The notes beneath the pieces are model-generated. The model searched no databases. It worked only from the letters and a program-made list of their open reading frames with translations, and was not told where the DNA came from. The position numbers and the translations under genes are program-made. Below, piece by piece: positions 8,607 to 17,042 of a stretch of DNA of 38,633 nucleotides (position 1 is the stretch's first letter; every line of letters begins with the position of its first letter). Origin of the DNA: Silvibacterium sp. (GTDB lineage Bacteria; Acidobacteriota; Terriglobia; Terriglobales; Acidobacteriaceae); contig JAFAMZ010000383.1 of assembly GCA_019232935.1 (NCBI GenBank), forward strand, positions 1 through 38,633, given 5' to 3'.

Positions 8607-9500
8607 TCACTGTCCCAACGTCTGCATCAACGACAGAACCGCCGGACCGATCAGCACAATGAAAATACAAGGGAAGATAAACAACACCAGCGGAAATAAA
8701 ATCTTGATCTTTGTCTTGGCGGCAGCTTCTTCCGCGCGCTGCCGCCTCTTCGTGCGAATCTCCTCCGCGAAGCGGCTCAGTGCGCGCACAATCGGAGTGC
8801 CGAAACGATCTGTCTGAGTAAGCATCGTCACCAGTGACGAGAACTCCTGCAGCTTGGTCCGATCCGCAAGGCCTTGCCATGCATCGAGCCGGGGCTTGCC
8901 TGCTCGCTGCTCCAGGTTGATCTGCATGAATTCTTCGTGCAGATCGGGATGGCTCACCTTGATCTCCTGCCCGATCCGCAGCAGCGCCTGGTCGAGTCCG
9001 AGGCCGGCTTCTACGCAAATCACCAGCAGATCGATCGCGTCGGGAATGCTCTTCTGAATCCGCTTTTGCCGCCGCTTCACGATGCGAGTGAGCCAAATAT
9101 CCGGAATCAGATAGCCGAGACCCCCGAAAACCAGGCACCACATGAAGGTGCTGCCCGGGATAAAGCTGCCGCCTGCGATACCAGCCAAGGGCACTAGAAC
9201 GCGGGCCGTCAGATAGACATCCTTCGTGTTCGAGCCACGCAGGCCAGCCGAAAGCATCTTCGCTTTCAGCTTGTCGTCTCCCGAGAAGCCGATCCGGGAA
9301 TGGAAGGCGCGTGCCAAATTGAGAACTTTTTCCCGCAAAAGCTCCTTGTCGCTGATCGTTCTCAGGTCCGGCCTCTCGCTTTTCACAATGTCGAGCATCC
9401 GTCTCTCGTGGCGAGCGGGCCGGAGGAACAGGGGAGCGCAGAGCAACGCGACCATGGAGGCCACCATTACTCCGATCGCAATGTAGAAAATCAAATCCAT
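8607..9500 (-). CDS. tadC: Tad pilus inner-membrane platform protein TadC
   Basis: A 297-residue type II secretion F-domain protein. It has N-terminal hydrophobic segments (MDLIFYIAIGVMVASMVALL), a cytoplasmic T2SSF domain containing the family block DLLVICVEAGLGLDQALLRI, and a C-terminal membrane segment (PLVLFIFPCIFIVLIGPAV). With TadB it forms the platform on which the TadA ATPase drives Flp pilin assembly. It follows tadB by 23 nt. Order and length match tadC rather than tadB. Confidence 0.92.
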   Translation of the reverse strand: MDLIFYIAIGVMVASMVALLCAPLFLRPARHERRMLDIVKSERPDLRTISDKELLREKVLNLARAFHSRIGFSGDDKLKAKMLSAGLRGSNTKDVYLTARVLVPLAGIAGGSFIPGSTFMWCLVFGGLGYLIPDIWLTRIVKRRQKRIQKSIPDAIDLLVICVEAGLGLDQALLRIGQEIKVSHPDLHEEFMQINLEQRAGKPRLDAWQGLADRTKLQEFSSLVTMLTQTDRFGTPIVRALSRFAEEIRTKRRQRAEEAAAKTKIKILFPLVLFIFPCIFIVLIGPAVLSLMQTLGQ

Positions 9501-9523
9501 ATCGACCCGCCGTCACAACTGCT

Positions 9524-10507
9524 CTAGACATCCACTCCGTTTACGATCTGCCGGATGATCAGCCCACCGAGCACGATCAGCCCGAGCCCCACATAGCAAA
9601 GCTTGCGCCCGAACGGATCGGTGAGCAGAATTTTGGAATATCCCGGATCGATGATGTTCAGGATCCCCATTAACCCAATCGGCATGAGGCTCAAGATCCA
9701 TCCGGTCAGCCTCCCCTGGGCTGTCTGAACTTTGATTTCACCCTGGATTCGCTGTCTCTCCCGGATCAAGAAAACCGTCCGGTCCATCACCTCGACCAGG
9801 TTGCCGCCCGTCTCCCGCTGCACCAGGATCGCCGTAATCAGTACTCGCAGGTCCGGCGATGGTACGCGCTCCAGCAATTGCAAAAGCGCCTCGCGCAATG
9901 GCAATCCAAAGTTCTGCTGCCGGAACACCTCGGCAAACTCCTTTCCTGTCGCTGGAGGAGCTGAGTCGCCGGCCATCTCGATTGCGCCCGAAATCGCGTG
10001 TCCCGCGCGGAGCGCGCGAGCCATCATATCGATCGCCTCAGGCAGATCCTTGTTGAATGCCTTCAGTCTCCGCGATCGGGCCCAGGCAATCCTGATCCAG
10101 GGCAAGCTTGCCATTACACAAGCCGCGATTATTTCCACCGAAGGCTCGGGGTAGACGATCGATGCAGTCAGCAGCCCGATCACTCCCATCGCCGCCGACT
10201 GGACCAGCACGGCAGATGCGTTGCTATTGACGCCGGATTGCATGACAAACCGTTGCAAGTTTTTCCAGAGCGGATACTTCTGGAACGAGGTATCGAGCCA
10301 GCCGAAACGGTCTGAAGAACTCGCACGCAACAGGCTTGTCGCGTCCATATCCATGCCATCGATGCGTGCAGTTCCGGCCTGAATCACAGCTATTCTCTGT
10401 TCCACGCGCTTGGCATCGCGGCTGGGACTGGCAGCCAGCATCATCACGCCGAAGGTCACGGCCAGAATCGCGATAAATCCTGAAATCAGCATCATCATCG
10501 CAGTCAC
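9524..10507 (-). CDS. tadB: Tad pilus inner-membrane platform protein TadB
   Basis: A 327-residue T2SSF-domain membrane protein with N-terminal hydrophobic segments, a central domain with [21 protein letters not shown], and two C-terminal membrane segments. It is the partner of TadC in the pilus motor platform. The start is taken as GTG at 10507, which overlaps the tadA stop as GTGA; an ATG at 10498 is an equally possible start three codons later. The overlap indicates translational coupling with the ATPase gene. Confidence 0.92.
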   Translation of the reverse strand: MTAMMMLISGFIAILAVTFGVMMLAASPSRDAKRVEQRIAVIQAGTARIDGMDMDATSLLRASSSDRFGWLDTSFQKYPLWKNLQRFVMQSGVNSNASAVLVQSAAMGVIGLLTASIVYPEPSVEIIAACVMASLPWIRIAWARSRRLKAFNKDLPEAIDMMARALRAGHAISGAIEMAGDSAPPATGKEFAEVFRQQNFGLPLREALLQLLERVPSPDLRVLITAILVQRETGGNLVEVMDRTVFLIRERQRIQGEIKVQTAQGRLTGWILSLMPIGLMGILNIIDPGYSKILLTDPFGRKLCYVGLGLIVLGGLIIRQIVNGVDV

Positions 10508-11886
10508 ACTTCCATGGAATGGTCCATCAATCCCGCAGGCACCGGCACCCCTGCAGCCTTAAGCCGCTCAGTGAATTTCGGCATGATGCCTGTGGAGCGA
10601 AATCTGCCCTTTACCTTCCCGTTAGGTCCCAGGCCTTCTTTCTCGAAAACGAAGAGGTCCTGCATGCTGATCACATCGCTGTAGCTGCCGGTCAGCTCGG
10701 TGATATGCGTGATGCGGCGAGAGCCGTCGCTCATTCGGGCCGCCTGCACAATAAGGTGGATCGCCGAGGAAATCTGCAGGCGAATCGCCTTGTCCGGCAG
10801 GCGGATGTCGCCCATCATGCACATTGTTTCCAGACGCGCGAGTCCATCGCGCGGTGTATTGGCGTGAATCGTAGTAAGCGACCCGTCGTGGCCCGTGTTC
10901 ATCGCCTGCAGCATGTCCAGCGCCTCTTCGCCGCGCACCTCGCCGAGCACGATCCGGTCCGGCCGCATACGCAAAGCATTGATCACCAGCTCGCGCTGCC
11001 GTATCGCCCCTTTTCCCTCCACGTTCGGAGGCCGGGTCTCGAGCCGCACAACGTGTTCCTGCTGCAACTTCAATTCGGCTGAGTCTTCGATTGTGACAAT
11101 GCGCTCTTTTTCCGAAATGAAGCTTGAAAGCATATTGAGAAGCGTGGTTTTGCCGGCGCCCGTGCCGCCTGCGATCACGATATTGAGCCGGGCCTGGACT
11201 GCTGCGCGCAGGGTCTCAAGCATTGGCTGGCTCAACGCCTTATAGTGGATGAGATTGTCTGCCGAGAGAGGAGACGACCCGAATCGACGAATGGAAAGAA
11301 TGGGCCCATCGATTGCCAGCGGCCCGATGATCGCATTCACGCGCGATCCATCCTTCAGACGCGCGTCTACCATGGGCGTCGATTCGTCCACGCGGCGCCC
11401 CACCGCGGAAACGATCTTGTCGATAATCTGCAGCAGGTGGCGATTGTCCTTAAAAGTGACACTGGTGCGATGCAGAACGCCCTTGCGCTCCACATAGACG
11501 TGACTGTATGTGTTCACCAGAATGTCGCTGATCGTTTCATCCTTCAGCAGAGGTTCCAGCGGCCCAAGGCCGAAGAGCTCATCCATCACTTCATTGGCCA
11601 CTCGATCGCGCTCGCCGGAGCTCAGCGGGACGCTCTGTTCGCCGATGATCTGCTGAATGAGAGAAAGCAATTGTTGCTGCCCGGTGCGCGTTTCCTGCGC
11701 CTCGCTGAGCTTCTCGAGATCCAGCCGCCGGATCAGCTCCTGGTGCACAGCGGATTTCAACTCCTGCTGCTGTTTTTCCTCGAGCGGCCTCGTGGGCCGG
11801 TTGCCGTTGCGCAGGCTCGAGCCGTTCTGCCGCAAAGCTGCAGACTCTGGCCGCGCAGAGGCGATGTCAATGCCGGTATCAGCCAT
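10504..11886 (-). CDS. tadA: Tad pilus assembly ATPase TadA/CpaF
   Basis: A 460-residue type II/IV secretion hexameric ATPase. It has a Walker A motif GGTGAGKTT at 240-248, an Asp box [12 protein letters not shown] at 261-272, a Walker B region [12 protein letters not shown] at 310-321 and a His box [12 protein letters not shown] from 332. The N-terminal 90 residues are charged and Gln-rich, as usual for CpaF. It powers Flp pilus extension, and in some species retraction, together with TadB, TadC and TadZ. The ATG has GAGGGG about 8 nt upstream. It sits 24 nt after tadZ. Confidence 0.96.
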   Translation of the reverse strand: MADTGIDIASARPESAALRQNGSSLRNGNRPTRPLEEKQQQELKSAVHQELIRRLDLEKLSEAQETRTGQQQLLSLIQQIIGEQSVPLSSGERDRVANEVMDELFGLGPLEPLLKDETISDILVNTYSHVYVERKGVLHRTSVTFKDNRHLLQIIDKIVSAVGRRVDESTPMVDARLKDGSRVNAIIGPLAIDGPILSIRRFGSSPLSADNLIHYKALSQPMLETLRAAVQARLNIVIAGGTGAGKTTLLNMLSSFISEKERIVTIEDSAELKLQQEHVVRLETRPPNVEGKGAIRQRELVINALRMRPDRIVLGEVRGEEALDMLQAMNTGHDGSLTTIHANTPRDGLARLETMCMMGDIRLPDKAIRLQISSAIHLIVQAARMSDGSRRITHITELTGSYSDVISMQDLFVFEKEGLGPNGKVKGRFRSTGIMPKFTERLKAAGVPVPAGLMDHSMEV

Positions 11887-11910
11887 GGAAATATCCCCTC
11901 ATTCTCTTCT

Positions 11911-13134
11911 CTATCCCCACAGCGAAAACTTCTTACGCCCATTTTTGGGGGCATGGGTTCCGTTAGTTCCAGCCAGAGTCCCTGCCCACTTCGATAGTTG
12001 CTCGATGAAGTCGGTCTTCTTCTCCGCCGAAACCGGCTCACCAAGATTGATCGCCTTCTGGCACTCCGAATAATTGTTGGAGATTCTGGTCTGCACGGGC
12101 ACGCGGATGGCCTTTTCGATTTGCTCGATTCCGATGGCTCCGGTCGAAGAGTACCGGTTGATGACAATGTGCAGCTTGGTCGTGGCCTGCTCGTTGCGGC
12201 TCAGGTTATCGATATAACGGGAAAGGTCGCGTACCGCTCCGATCTCCGGTGTAGCTACGAGGCAGATCTCGTCCGAGCTATCCATGACGGCAAGGTTGAC
12301 TTCGGTCAGATTTGTCTCGCAATCCAAGATGAGGTAGTCGTATTCGCCGCGAAGAAAATCAATTGTCCGCTCGAGGGCGTCGGGATCGATGCTGCGGTTG
12401 GGGTCGTGCAATTCGGGCGAAGACAGCACCTCCAGCCCGCTCGAGTGCCTGGCGATGAACCCCCGAAGAAGTTCGGAATCCAGCCGGTTCACATTACGAA
12501 TCAGCTCGTGAAAGTGATAGCGGTTCCCATCGAGTCCCAGGTACAGGCATACATGCCCGAACTCCGCGTGATTGTCGATGAGCAGCACCTTCTTTTGCAG
12601 CCGTGTGAGGGTGTGGGCGAAGTTCACGGCGATTGTTGTGGTTCCCACTCCTCCTTTACATCCGAAGAACGACAACACTTTGCCGGCGCTGCGGTTGTGG
12701 CCCATGGTGGCCAGCCAGTGCGTGTTCTGCCGTTCGAGCATTTCCGCAAGTTGCGTCTCGTCGAGCGGGTTCCGGAGCACTTCGTTGCATCCAGCTCGCA
12801 TGGCCTTCAACAGCAGATCGCTGTCATGCCGAGAGGACAGGGCTGCGACAAAGGTCTTGCCGTGAAAGAGCTGCTTAAGGAAGGTCGCCGATTCCTCGGC
12901 AGCCTGGGGGTCACGATCGAAGTCAACTACGGCCAGGACCGCGTTTGCCTTCTTCGCTTCCAGCGAAATGGCCGGACGCCGAACAGCCGAGATATATTCG
13001 GTCATGCTCTCGTGTGAAGTGTTCCAGTGCCGGCGTTGGGTCGCTTGCTCCAGCTTTTCAGTCGAATCCTGGTCGACACACACGGTCAGCACGGAGATGT
13101 CAAGCGAAGGGGTATTCCGATGTGCGCGCCTCAT
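11911..13134 (-). CDS. tadZ: Pilus localisation ATPase TadZ/CpaE
   Basis: A 407-residue protein. Residues about 12-140 form a receiver-like domain (AVVDFDRDP near 68-76, SRHDSDLLLKAMRAG, then RNPLD where a true receiver has a Lys-Pro), so phosphorylation is doubtful. Then comes a MinD/ParA-like ATPase with deviant Walker A KGGVGTTT at 160-167 and DYLILDCETNL later. TadZ/CpaE proteins place the pilus machine at the cell pole. The start codon overlaps the secretin stop as ATGA, so the two genes are coupled. Confidence 0.92.
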   Translation of the reverse strand: MRRAHRNTPSLDISVLTVCVDQDSTEKLEQATQRRHWNTSHESMTEYISAVRRPAISLEAKKANAVLAVVDFDRDPQAAEESATFLKQLFHGKTFVAALSSRHDSDLLLKAMRAGCNEVLRNPLDETQLAEMLERQNTHWLATMGHNRSAGKVLSFFGCKGGVGTTTIAVNFAHTLTRLQKKVLLIDNHAEFGHVCLYLGLDGNRYHFHELIRNVNRLDSELLRGFIARHSSGLEVLSSPELHDPNRSIDPDALERTIDFLRGEYDYLILDCETNLTEVNLAVMDSSDEICLVATPEIGAVRDLSRYIDNLSRNEQATTKLHIVINRYSSTGAIGIEQIEKAIRVPVQTRISNNYSECQKAINLGEPVSAEKKTDFIEQLSKWAGTLAGTNGTHAPKNGRKKFSLWG

Positions 13135-14594
13135 TTCTGCACCGTGCCTTCTGGGGTCTGGCCGGCAGCCGGCGCGGGAGCAGGTGTCTTCGGCACCATG
13201 CCCTTATCGAACTTGGAATCCGAAATCTGCGGAATTGGTAAATTGGGCTCAACCGGCGTGGGAAGGTTCTCAGTCAACGGATCTACCAGCGTGGGGGTGA
13301 CGATTACGGCGAGTTCCGTCACCGATTTCTTACCGTCCTTCGACTTGAATAGATTTCCGAGAACCGGAACATCGCCAATGCCGGGTATCTTCGAGAGCTG
13401 ATCCGTTGTCCGGCTGTCCAGCAGACCGGAGATGATGAAACTCTGGTCGGTCTTCAGTTCCACTTGAGTTTCGGCCCGACGAGTCGATATTGCCGGGACG
13501 GTATATCCGGAGAGACTCACGGCGTTGGTGTAGTCCAAAGCGCTTACCTCAGGGGCTACTTTTAGTTGAATCGTGCCATCAGCCAGGACGGTCGGGGTGA
13601 AGTCGAGTCTTACTCCATAAGGCCGGAACTGAATGGTCACTGAGGTTCCGCCATTGCTGCCCTGCACGATTGGATAGGGGAATTCACCGCCAGCCAGGAA
13701 CGACGCCTTCTCGCCGTTCATCGCTGTAATTGTCGGCTCGGCGAGGATCTGCAGGATCTGTTTGTCCTGAAGCGCCTGAATGGCGGTTCCGATGCCGAGA
13801 TCGTGGTTGTAATAGAACAGATTCAGAAGGCTGCTGAGCGAAAGCAGAGAGCTGAGGGCGCCTCCGCCCGAACCACCCGAACCGCCAGAGGACCCGCCGG
13901 ATGAACCACCGCTCGAAGGAGCTGCGGTGATCGAAGAGAACTGACCGGTGGTCGAGTTGAAGGTGTTCTTTCCTGTGCCGAAAAAGTTGAATCCAAGATC
14001 CTGCGCCCGGGAGCGGTCGATCTCCACGATGCGAACTTTGAGCCTAACCTGCCGCGCATGCTGAGGAGCAACAAGAATGGAATTCGCAACACTCTTTGAG
14101 AACAATCCGGCCAGCTTTACCGCCGCCTCGGCCGCTTCAGGACTGGAAACCATTCCGGCAAGTGCGACCTCTTCTTCGTGACCCTCCGCCCGGATATTTT
14201 CATACGGCAAAGCGTCCTTCAGGGCTTTGCTCAGTTGCCCGACATCGATATCGGAGCTAATGAGGTAAACCTGCGATTGGCCGAGTTCGTCCCACAGGAT
14301 TACAGTGCTGATGCCGGGCCCCTTCGCAGTAATGACGATCTGATTGGGACTGGCAGTGAAGGAATCCAGAACGGCAGGATTGCTGACGTAGACGCGGCGC
14401 ATCCGGCTCGGCGTGTTGATGAACATCGAGCGGCCCACAACCAGGTGTGTCATCGTATCCATCACCTGCGTGCCAGGTATGTCGGGCGTAACTGCCGAAC
14501 CCGGACCATCGGCGCCGATCGCTGGTGAAGCGAGCAGGAATGCCCCCAGCAGCACCGAAATCGCGTTCCAAATTGTGCCTTTGCGAATTCTCAT
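13131..14594 (-). CDS. cpaC: Tad pilus outer-membrane secretin RcpA/CpaC
   Basis: A 487-residue secretin. A signal peptide (LLGAFLLASPAIGA) is followed by the pilus N-domain with VGRSMFINTPSRMRRVYVSNP, a BON-like region around EGHEEEVALAGMV, and the secretin core with EPTITAMNGEKASFLAGGEFPYP and SGLLDSRTTDQLSKIPGIGDVPVLGNLF. A Gly/Ser-rich insertion (repeated SGG and GGSGG units) lies between the N-domains and the core. The C-terminal tail is Pro-rich. It forms the outer-membrane channel for the Flp pilus. It begins 8 nt after the cpaB stop. Confidence 0.94.
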   Translation of the reverse strand: MRIRKGTIWNAISVLLGAFLLASPAIGADGPGSAVTPDIPGTQVMDTMTHLVVGRSMFINTPSRMRRVYVSNPAVLDSFTASPNQIVITAKGPGISTVILWDELGQSQVYLISSDIDVGQLSKALKDALPYENIRAEGHEEEVALAGMVSSPEAAEAAVKLAGLFSKSVANSILVAPQHARQVRLKVRIVEIDRSRAQDLGFNFFGTGKNTFNSTTGQFSSITAAPSSGGSSGGSSGGSGGSGGGALSSLLSLSSLLNLFYYNHDLGIGTAIQALQDKQILQILAEPTITAMNGEKASFLAGGEFPYPIVQGSNGGTSVTIQFRPYGVRLDFTPTVLADGTIQLKVAPEVSALDYTNAVSLSGYTVPAISTRRAETQVELKTDQSFIISGLLDSRTTDQLSKIPGIGDVPVLGNLFKSKDGKKSVTELAVIVTPTLVDPLTENLPTPVEPNLPIPQISDSKFDKGMVPKTPAPAPAAGQTPEGTVQK

Positions 14595-14602
14595 GCCGCG
14601 CC

Positions 14603-15418
14603 TCAGTTAAATGTCTCCGTTGTTGACTTGGTGCCCATCAGGGTTTCAACCACCCAGGCCTTGTCGGTCGTCTTCACTTTCTTAGCTGGAGGTGCAGCCA
14701 CCGTTATGGGCTTCTGGGCCGGAAGATCCGCGAGTTGTCCAAGAGCGACCGGCTTGGCTCCTGCCTGCTCGTGATCGCCTCCGTTGCGGAGCACGAAGTG
14801 AATGCTCCCCTGGGCGCTCGCCAGCACTGCCTTTTCCGCGTCCTCTGGGGAAAGCAGGAGCGTGACTACATCCACGCTCGATGGCTTACCAGTCGGATCG
14901 GGCTGCACCTGGTGCCCGGCAGCCAATATCTCTGCGTCCTGCAACACCGTTGCTGTCACTGGATCCGGATGTACTCCATCCCGGTAAGTCACCAGCACAT
15001 CTACATGCGTTCCCGGCATCAGAAATCCGGCCACACCAACCACTTCATCGGAACGAAGCGCGATTCCACGCATACCGCTTGGGATCTTTCCGGTGAGCCC
15101 TATACCGGATCCAGGAGCCGCAAGATGGCGGTCGAGAATCGGTTCGCCTGCACCCAGTGGGTAAAGAACCGCGCGCCCGACTACGTCCTCCACTCTGTTA
15201 AAAGCACCGGCGAGGGGCATCGATTTCGGCCATTCCACCAGCGCAACATCCTCGCGTTTCAGGGTCGCTCCCGGATCCACCGGTCGCACGGCAGCTACAT
15301 AGGTGTTCGGCGCCTGCGCGGCAGTCCGGCTGCGAGCCATTTTCCGGCTCAGCCAGAAAGTGAAAAGACCGGAGATGACCAGGGCCACAACAAGAGCGAG
15401 TGTCAGACGGCGCGCCAT
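14603..15418 (-). CDS. cpaB: Pilus assembly protein CpaB/RcpC (SAF domain)
   Basis: A 271-residue periplasmic protein anchored by one N-terminal membrane segment (LALVVALVISGLFTFWL). It has an SAF-type domain (YVAAVRPVDPGATLKREDV...VGRAVLYPLGAGEPIL) followed by an RcpC/CpaB domain (GMRGIALRSDEVVGVAGFLMPGTHVDVL). It stabilises or gates the secretin. The start at 15418 is chosen over an ORF-extending start at 15487 because GGTAGG lies just upstream and the hydrophobic anchor then sits at the N-terminus. The gene follows the prepilin peptidase by 7 nt. Confidence 0.91.
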   Translation of the reverse strand: MARRLTLALVVALVISGLFTFWLSRKMARSRTAAQAPNTYVAAVRPVDPGATLKREDVALVEWPKSMPLAGAFNRVEDVVGRAVLYPLGAGEPILDRHLAAPGSGIGLTGKIPSGMRGIALRSDEVVGVAGFLMPGTHVDVLVTYRDGVHPDPVTATVLQDAEILAAGHQVQPDPTGKPSSVDVVTLLLSPEDAEKAVLASAQGSIHFVLRNGGDHEQAGAKPVALGQLADLPAQKPITVAAPPAKKVKTTDKAWVVETLMGTKSTTETFN

Positions 15419-15425
15419 TGGGTAC

Positions 15426-15968
15426 CTACCTCTGCACCGCAGCCAGACACAGTGCCAGCGCGCAGCCGGTCGCAATGGGCACGGCATACGGCAGGCGCAA
15501 AGTCTGCGAATTTGAAATGTTCAGTGAGGGATGCGGCGTAAGCCCCTCGATCCGATGATGAACAACCAGCGCTCCTACATTCAGGAGCGTCTCTTTCGCC
15601 CGTCCGCGCCACAGGGCCATAACGATGGCCATTACACCACCGGCCAGCGCAGTTGAAACCAGCAGATTGCCGACGTGCGGCAGTCCTGCCAGGCAGCCGG
15701 CAGCCGTCATCAGCTTCACATCGCCGGCCCCCATTCCGCCGGCGAGCCAGAAAATCAGGAAGATGCCGAAACAGATCAGCCCTGCTAAAGCTGCTGTACC
15801 CAGCTGGGCCCATCCGCCAAGCACCAGATGCATCATCAATCCACAGCAGATCCCCGGGAGTGTCAGGAAATTGGGTACCCGGCGGCTGCGTATGTCGAAG
15901 GCCGCGCCTGCGAAAGCGCAGACACACGAAGCGGCCGGGTAGATCAACTCGTTAACTGGATTCACCAT
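15426..15968 (-). CDS. tadV: Prepilin peptidase TadV/CpaA
   Basis: A 180-residue A24 aspartyl membrane protease that cleaves Flp and TadE-like leaders. The two catalytic aspartates are Asp25 in AAFDIRSRRVPN and Asp83 in GMGAGDVKLM. Several hydrophobic helices cover the rest. It is the short form without the N-methylation domain. The start at 15968 has GGGGAA about 7 nt upstream and places Asp25 as in relatives. An alternative at 16019 or 16022 lacks a ribosome site and would cross the hairpin at 15991-16011. Confidence 0.9.
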   Translation of the reverse strand: MVNPVNELIYPAASCVCAFAGAAFDIRSRRVPNFLTLPGICCGLMMHLVLGGWAQLGTAALAGLICFGIFLIFWLAGGMGAGDVKLMTAAGCLAGLPHVGNLLVSTALAGGVMAIVMALWRGRAKETLLNVGALVVHHRIEGLTPHPSLNISNSQTLRLPYAVPIATGCALALCLAAVQR

Positions 15969-15990
15969 TTCGAGATTCCCCAAAGCAAAT

Positions 15991-16011
15991 CGCTCCGAAT
16001 GTTGTGGAGCG
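15991..16011 (-). terminator. Hairpin between flp and tadV (possible attenuator)
   Basis: CGCTCC at 15991-15996 pairs perfectly with GGAGCG at 16006-16011 around a 9-nt loop, and a flanking T-A pair extends the stem to 7 bp. On the minus strand the stem is followed by TTTGCTTTG, a weak U-rich stretch. A partial terminator here would let the pilins be made in large excess over the assembly proteins, as is common for pilus operons. That function is inferred from position. Confidence 0.4.
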
Positions 16012-16159
16012 AAAAACATCAATCTGGCACGTAACTCTTTTTCGACTGCCAGGTGGTGGTTTACGTCGTGAAGAGCTTTTTTACTGCGTTCTGGCCGGCT
16101 CTTTCATCGCCGCGGTTTTTGCTCAACGCATGCTGTCCGCGAGGAGCGTGGAACGACTG

Positions 16160-16333
16160 CTATACACCGTTGGTGAAATTGTTAGTGACACTGTAGTATG
16201 CGTTCACGACCGGGTTGGCAATGCCTCCGATGGCTGCGATACACCCGAAACCGATAGCCGCAGTCACCAGCGCGTACTCAATCATGTCCTGACCGCACTC
16301 ATCTTCGAACAGCCGTTTCGTCAGGTGCATCAT
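16160..16333 (-). CDS. Flp-type pilin (divergent copy)
   Basis: A 57-residue Flp prepilin. A short basic leader (MMHLTKRLFEDECG) is followed by the Flp motif with cleavage after Gly: QDMIEYALV, with Glu and Tyr at the required positions. The hydrophobic helix IGFGCIAAIGGIA and a short polar tail ending NNFTNGV follow. GGGAG lies 8 nt before the first of two adjacent ATGs. An in-frame ATG at 16417, with its own G-rich upstream stretch, would add 28 residues, which is long for a Flp leader. Its sequence is clearly different from the second pilin at 16554. Confidence 0.86.
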   Translation of the reverse strand: MMHLTKRLFEDECGQDMIEYALVTAAIGFGCIAAIGGIANPVVNAYYSVTNNFTNGV

Positions 16334-16553
16334 TTCACTGCTCCCGATTGCTTGCGCCTTGCTCCAGGGCTTGATTGCAACTACCAGCTGCCCTGTTTTC
16401 TCCCGCAATTTGCTCATCGCGATTACCCCCGGAATGAGCCGAACTGATTCCGACCCGAGTGACCTTCCTGAATCTGGCCGGAAGCTGAAGGTGATAGCGT
16501 AGGGCGGCCCCTTGCCTGCGAACTGCCCCAGTGTCCTCTCCCGAAGCGCCCGG

Positions 16554-16730
16554 TTAGACGTTGTTCGAGAACTGGTTGCCGACGTTGTTGAAGCCGTTGC
16601 CGATCGAGTTCGCAAGGCTCTTCATCGCCGCCAGTGCTCCCAGAGCGATCACTGCCGCCACCAGAGCGTACTCAATCAGGTCCTGACCCGACTCGTCCTT
16701 CAGAAGGTTCTTGATCAATTGCTTCGCCAT
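16554..16730 (-). CDS. flp: Flp-type major pilin
   Basis: A 58-residue Flp prepilin with leader MAKQLIKNLLKDESG, then QDLIEYALV (the G/XXXXEY processing motif), the hydrophobic helix VIALGALAAM and a tail ending GNQFSNNV. The start at 16730 has a strong AAAGGAG 7 nt upstream; the longer in-frame start at 16766 is less likely. It is the first gene of the minus-strand Tad operon and is followed by 220 nt before the second pilin, so it is probably the most highly expressed subunit. Confidence 0.92.
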   Translation of the reverse strand: MAKQLIKNLLKDESGQDLIEYALVAAVIALGALAAMKSLANSIGNGFNNVGNQFSNNV

Positions 16731-17042
16731 GTTCGTTCTCCTTTGAGTTTTCATAACTGCATTCACAGCCTCACCGAAGTAATGCGTGATTGCCGTTCAT
16801 GAGTACCAACTATCGACACGAACAAACAAAACGACAATCACCCAATTGTGTTACTTACGATTACATTTCTCTTGATCTATAGTTCGGTCGGTAACTGAAA
16901 ATCGCTACGAGTGTGTTGAAACAGTACACCTTTCAATGATTTTAGGTAACTTGAGTTACTTTTCCCCCAGTGACTCAACAGCCGATGCCGATAAACAGCA
17001 AGTAACACGCTTGGGACGGCACGGAATGGGGAAACACATAGA
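16731..17042. promoter_or_regulatory. Divergent AT-richer control region of the Tad locus
   Basis: A 312-nt gap between the divergently transcribed pilin gene and the GT-C-like gene. It is visibly more AT-rich than its surroundings. It contains a perfect dyad GTAACT-TG-AGTTAC at 16946-16959 and further GTTAC or GTAAC words at 16850, 16891 and 17002. These are candidate operator sites for a shared regulator. I could not identify a convincing sigma-70 or sigma-54 promoter pair by eye, and I see no gene in the gap. Confidence 0.4.

Noticed and set aside
11998-13017. 339-codon plus-strand open frame
   Set aside because: Antisense to tadZ, whose ATPase motifs are intact.
16334-16553. Additional small gene or terminator between the two pilin genes
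   Set aside because: Only weak 3-5 bp stems and no short frame with a convincing ribosome site, apart from a possible N-terminal extension of the second pilin.
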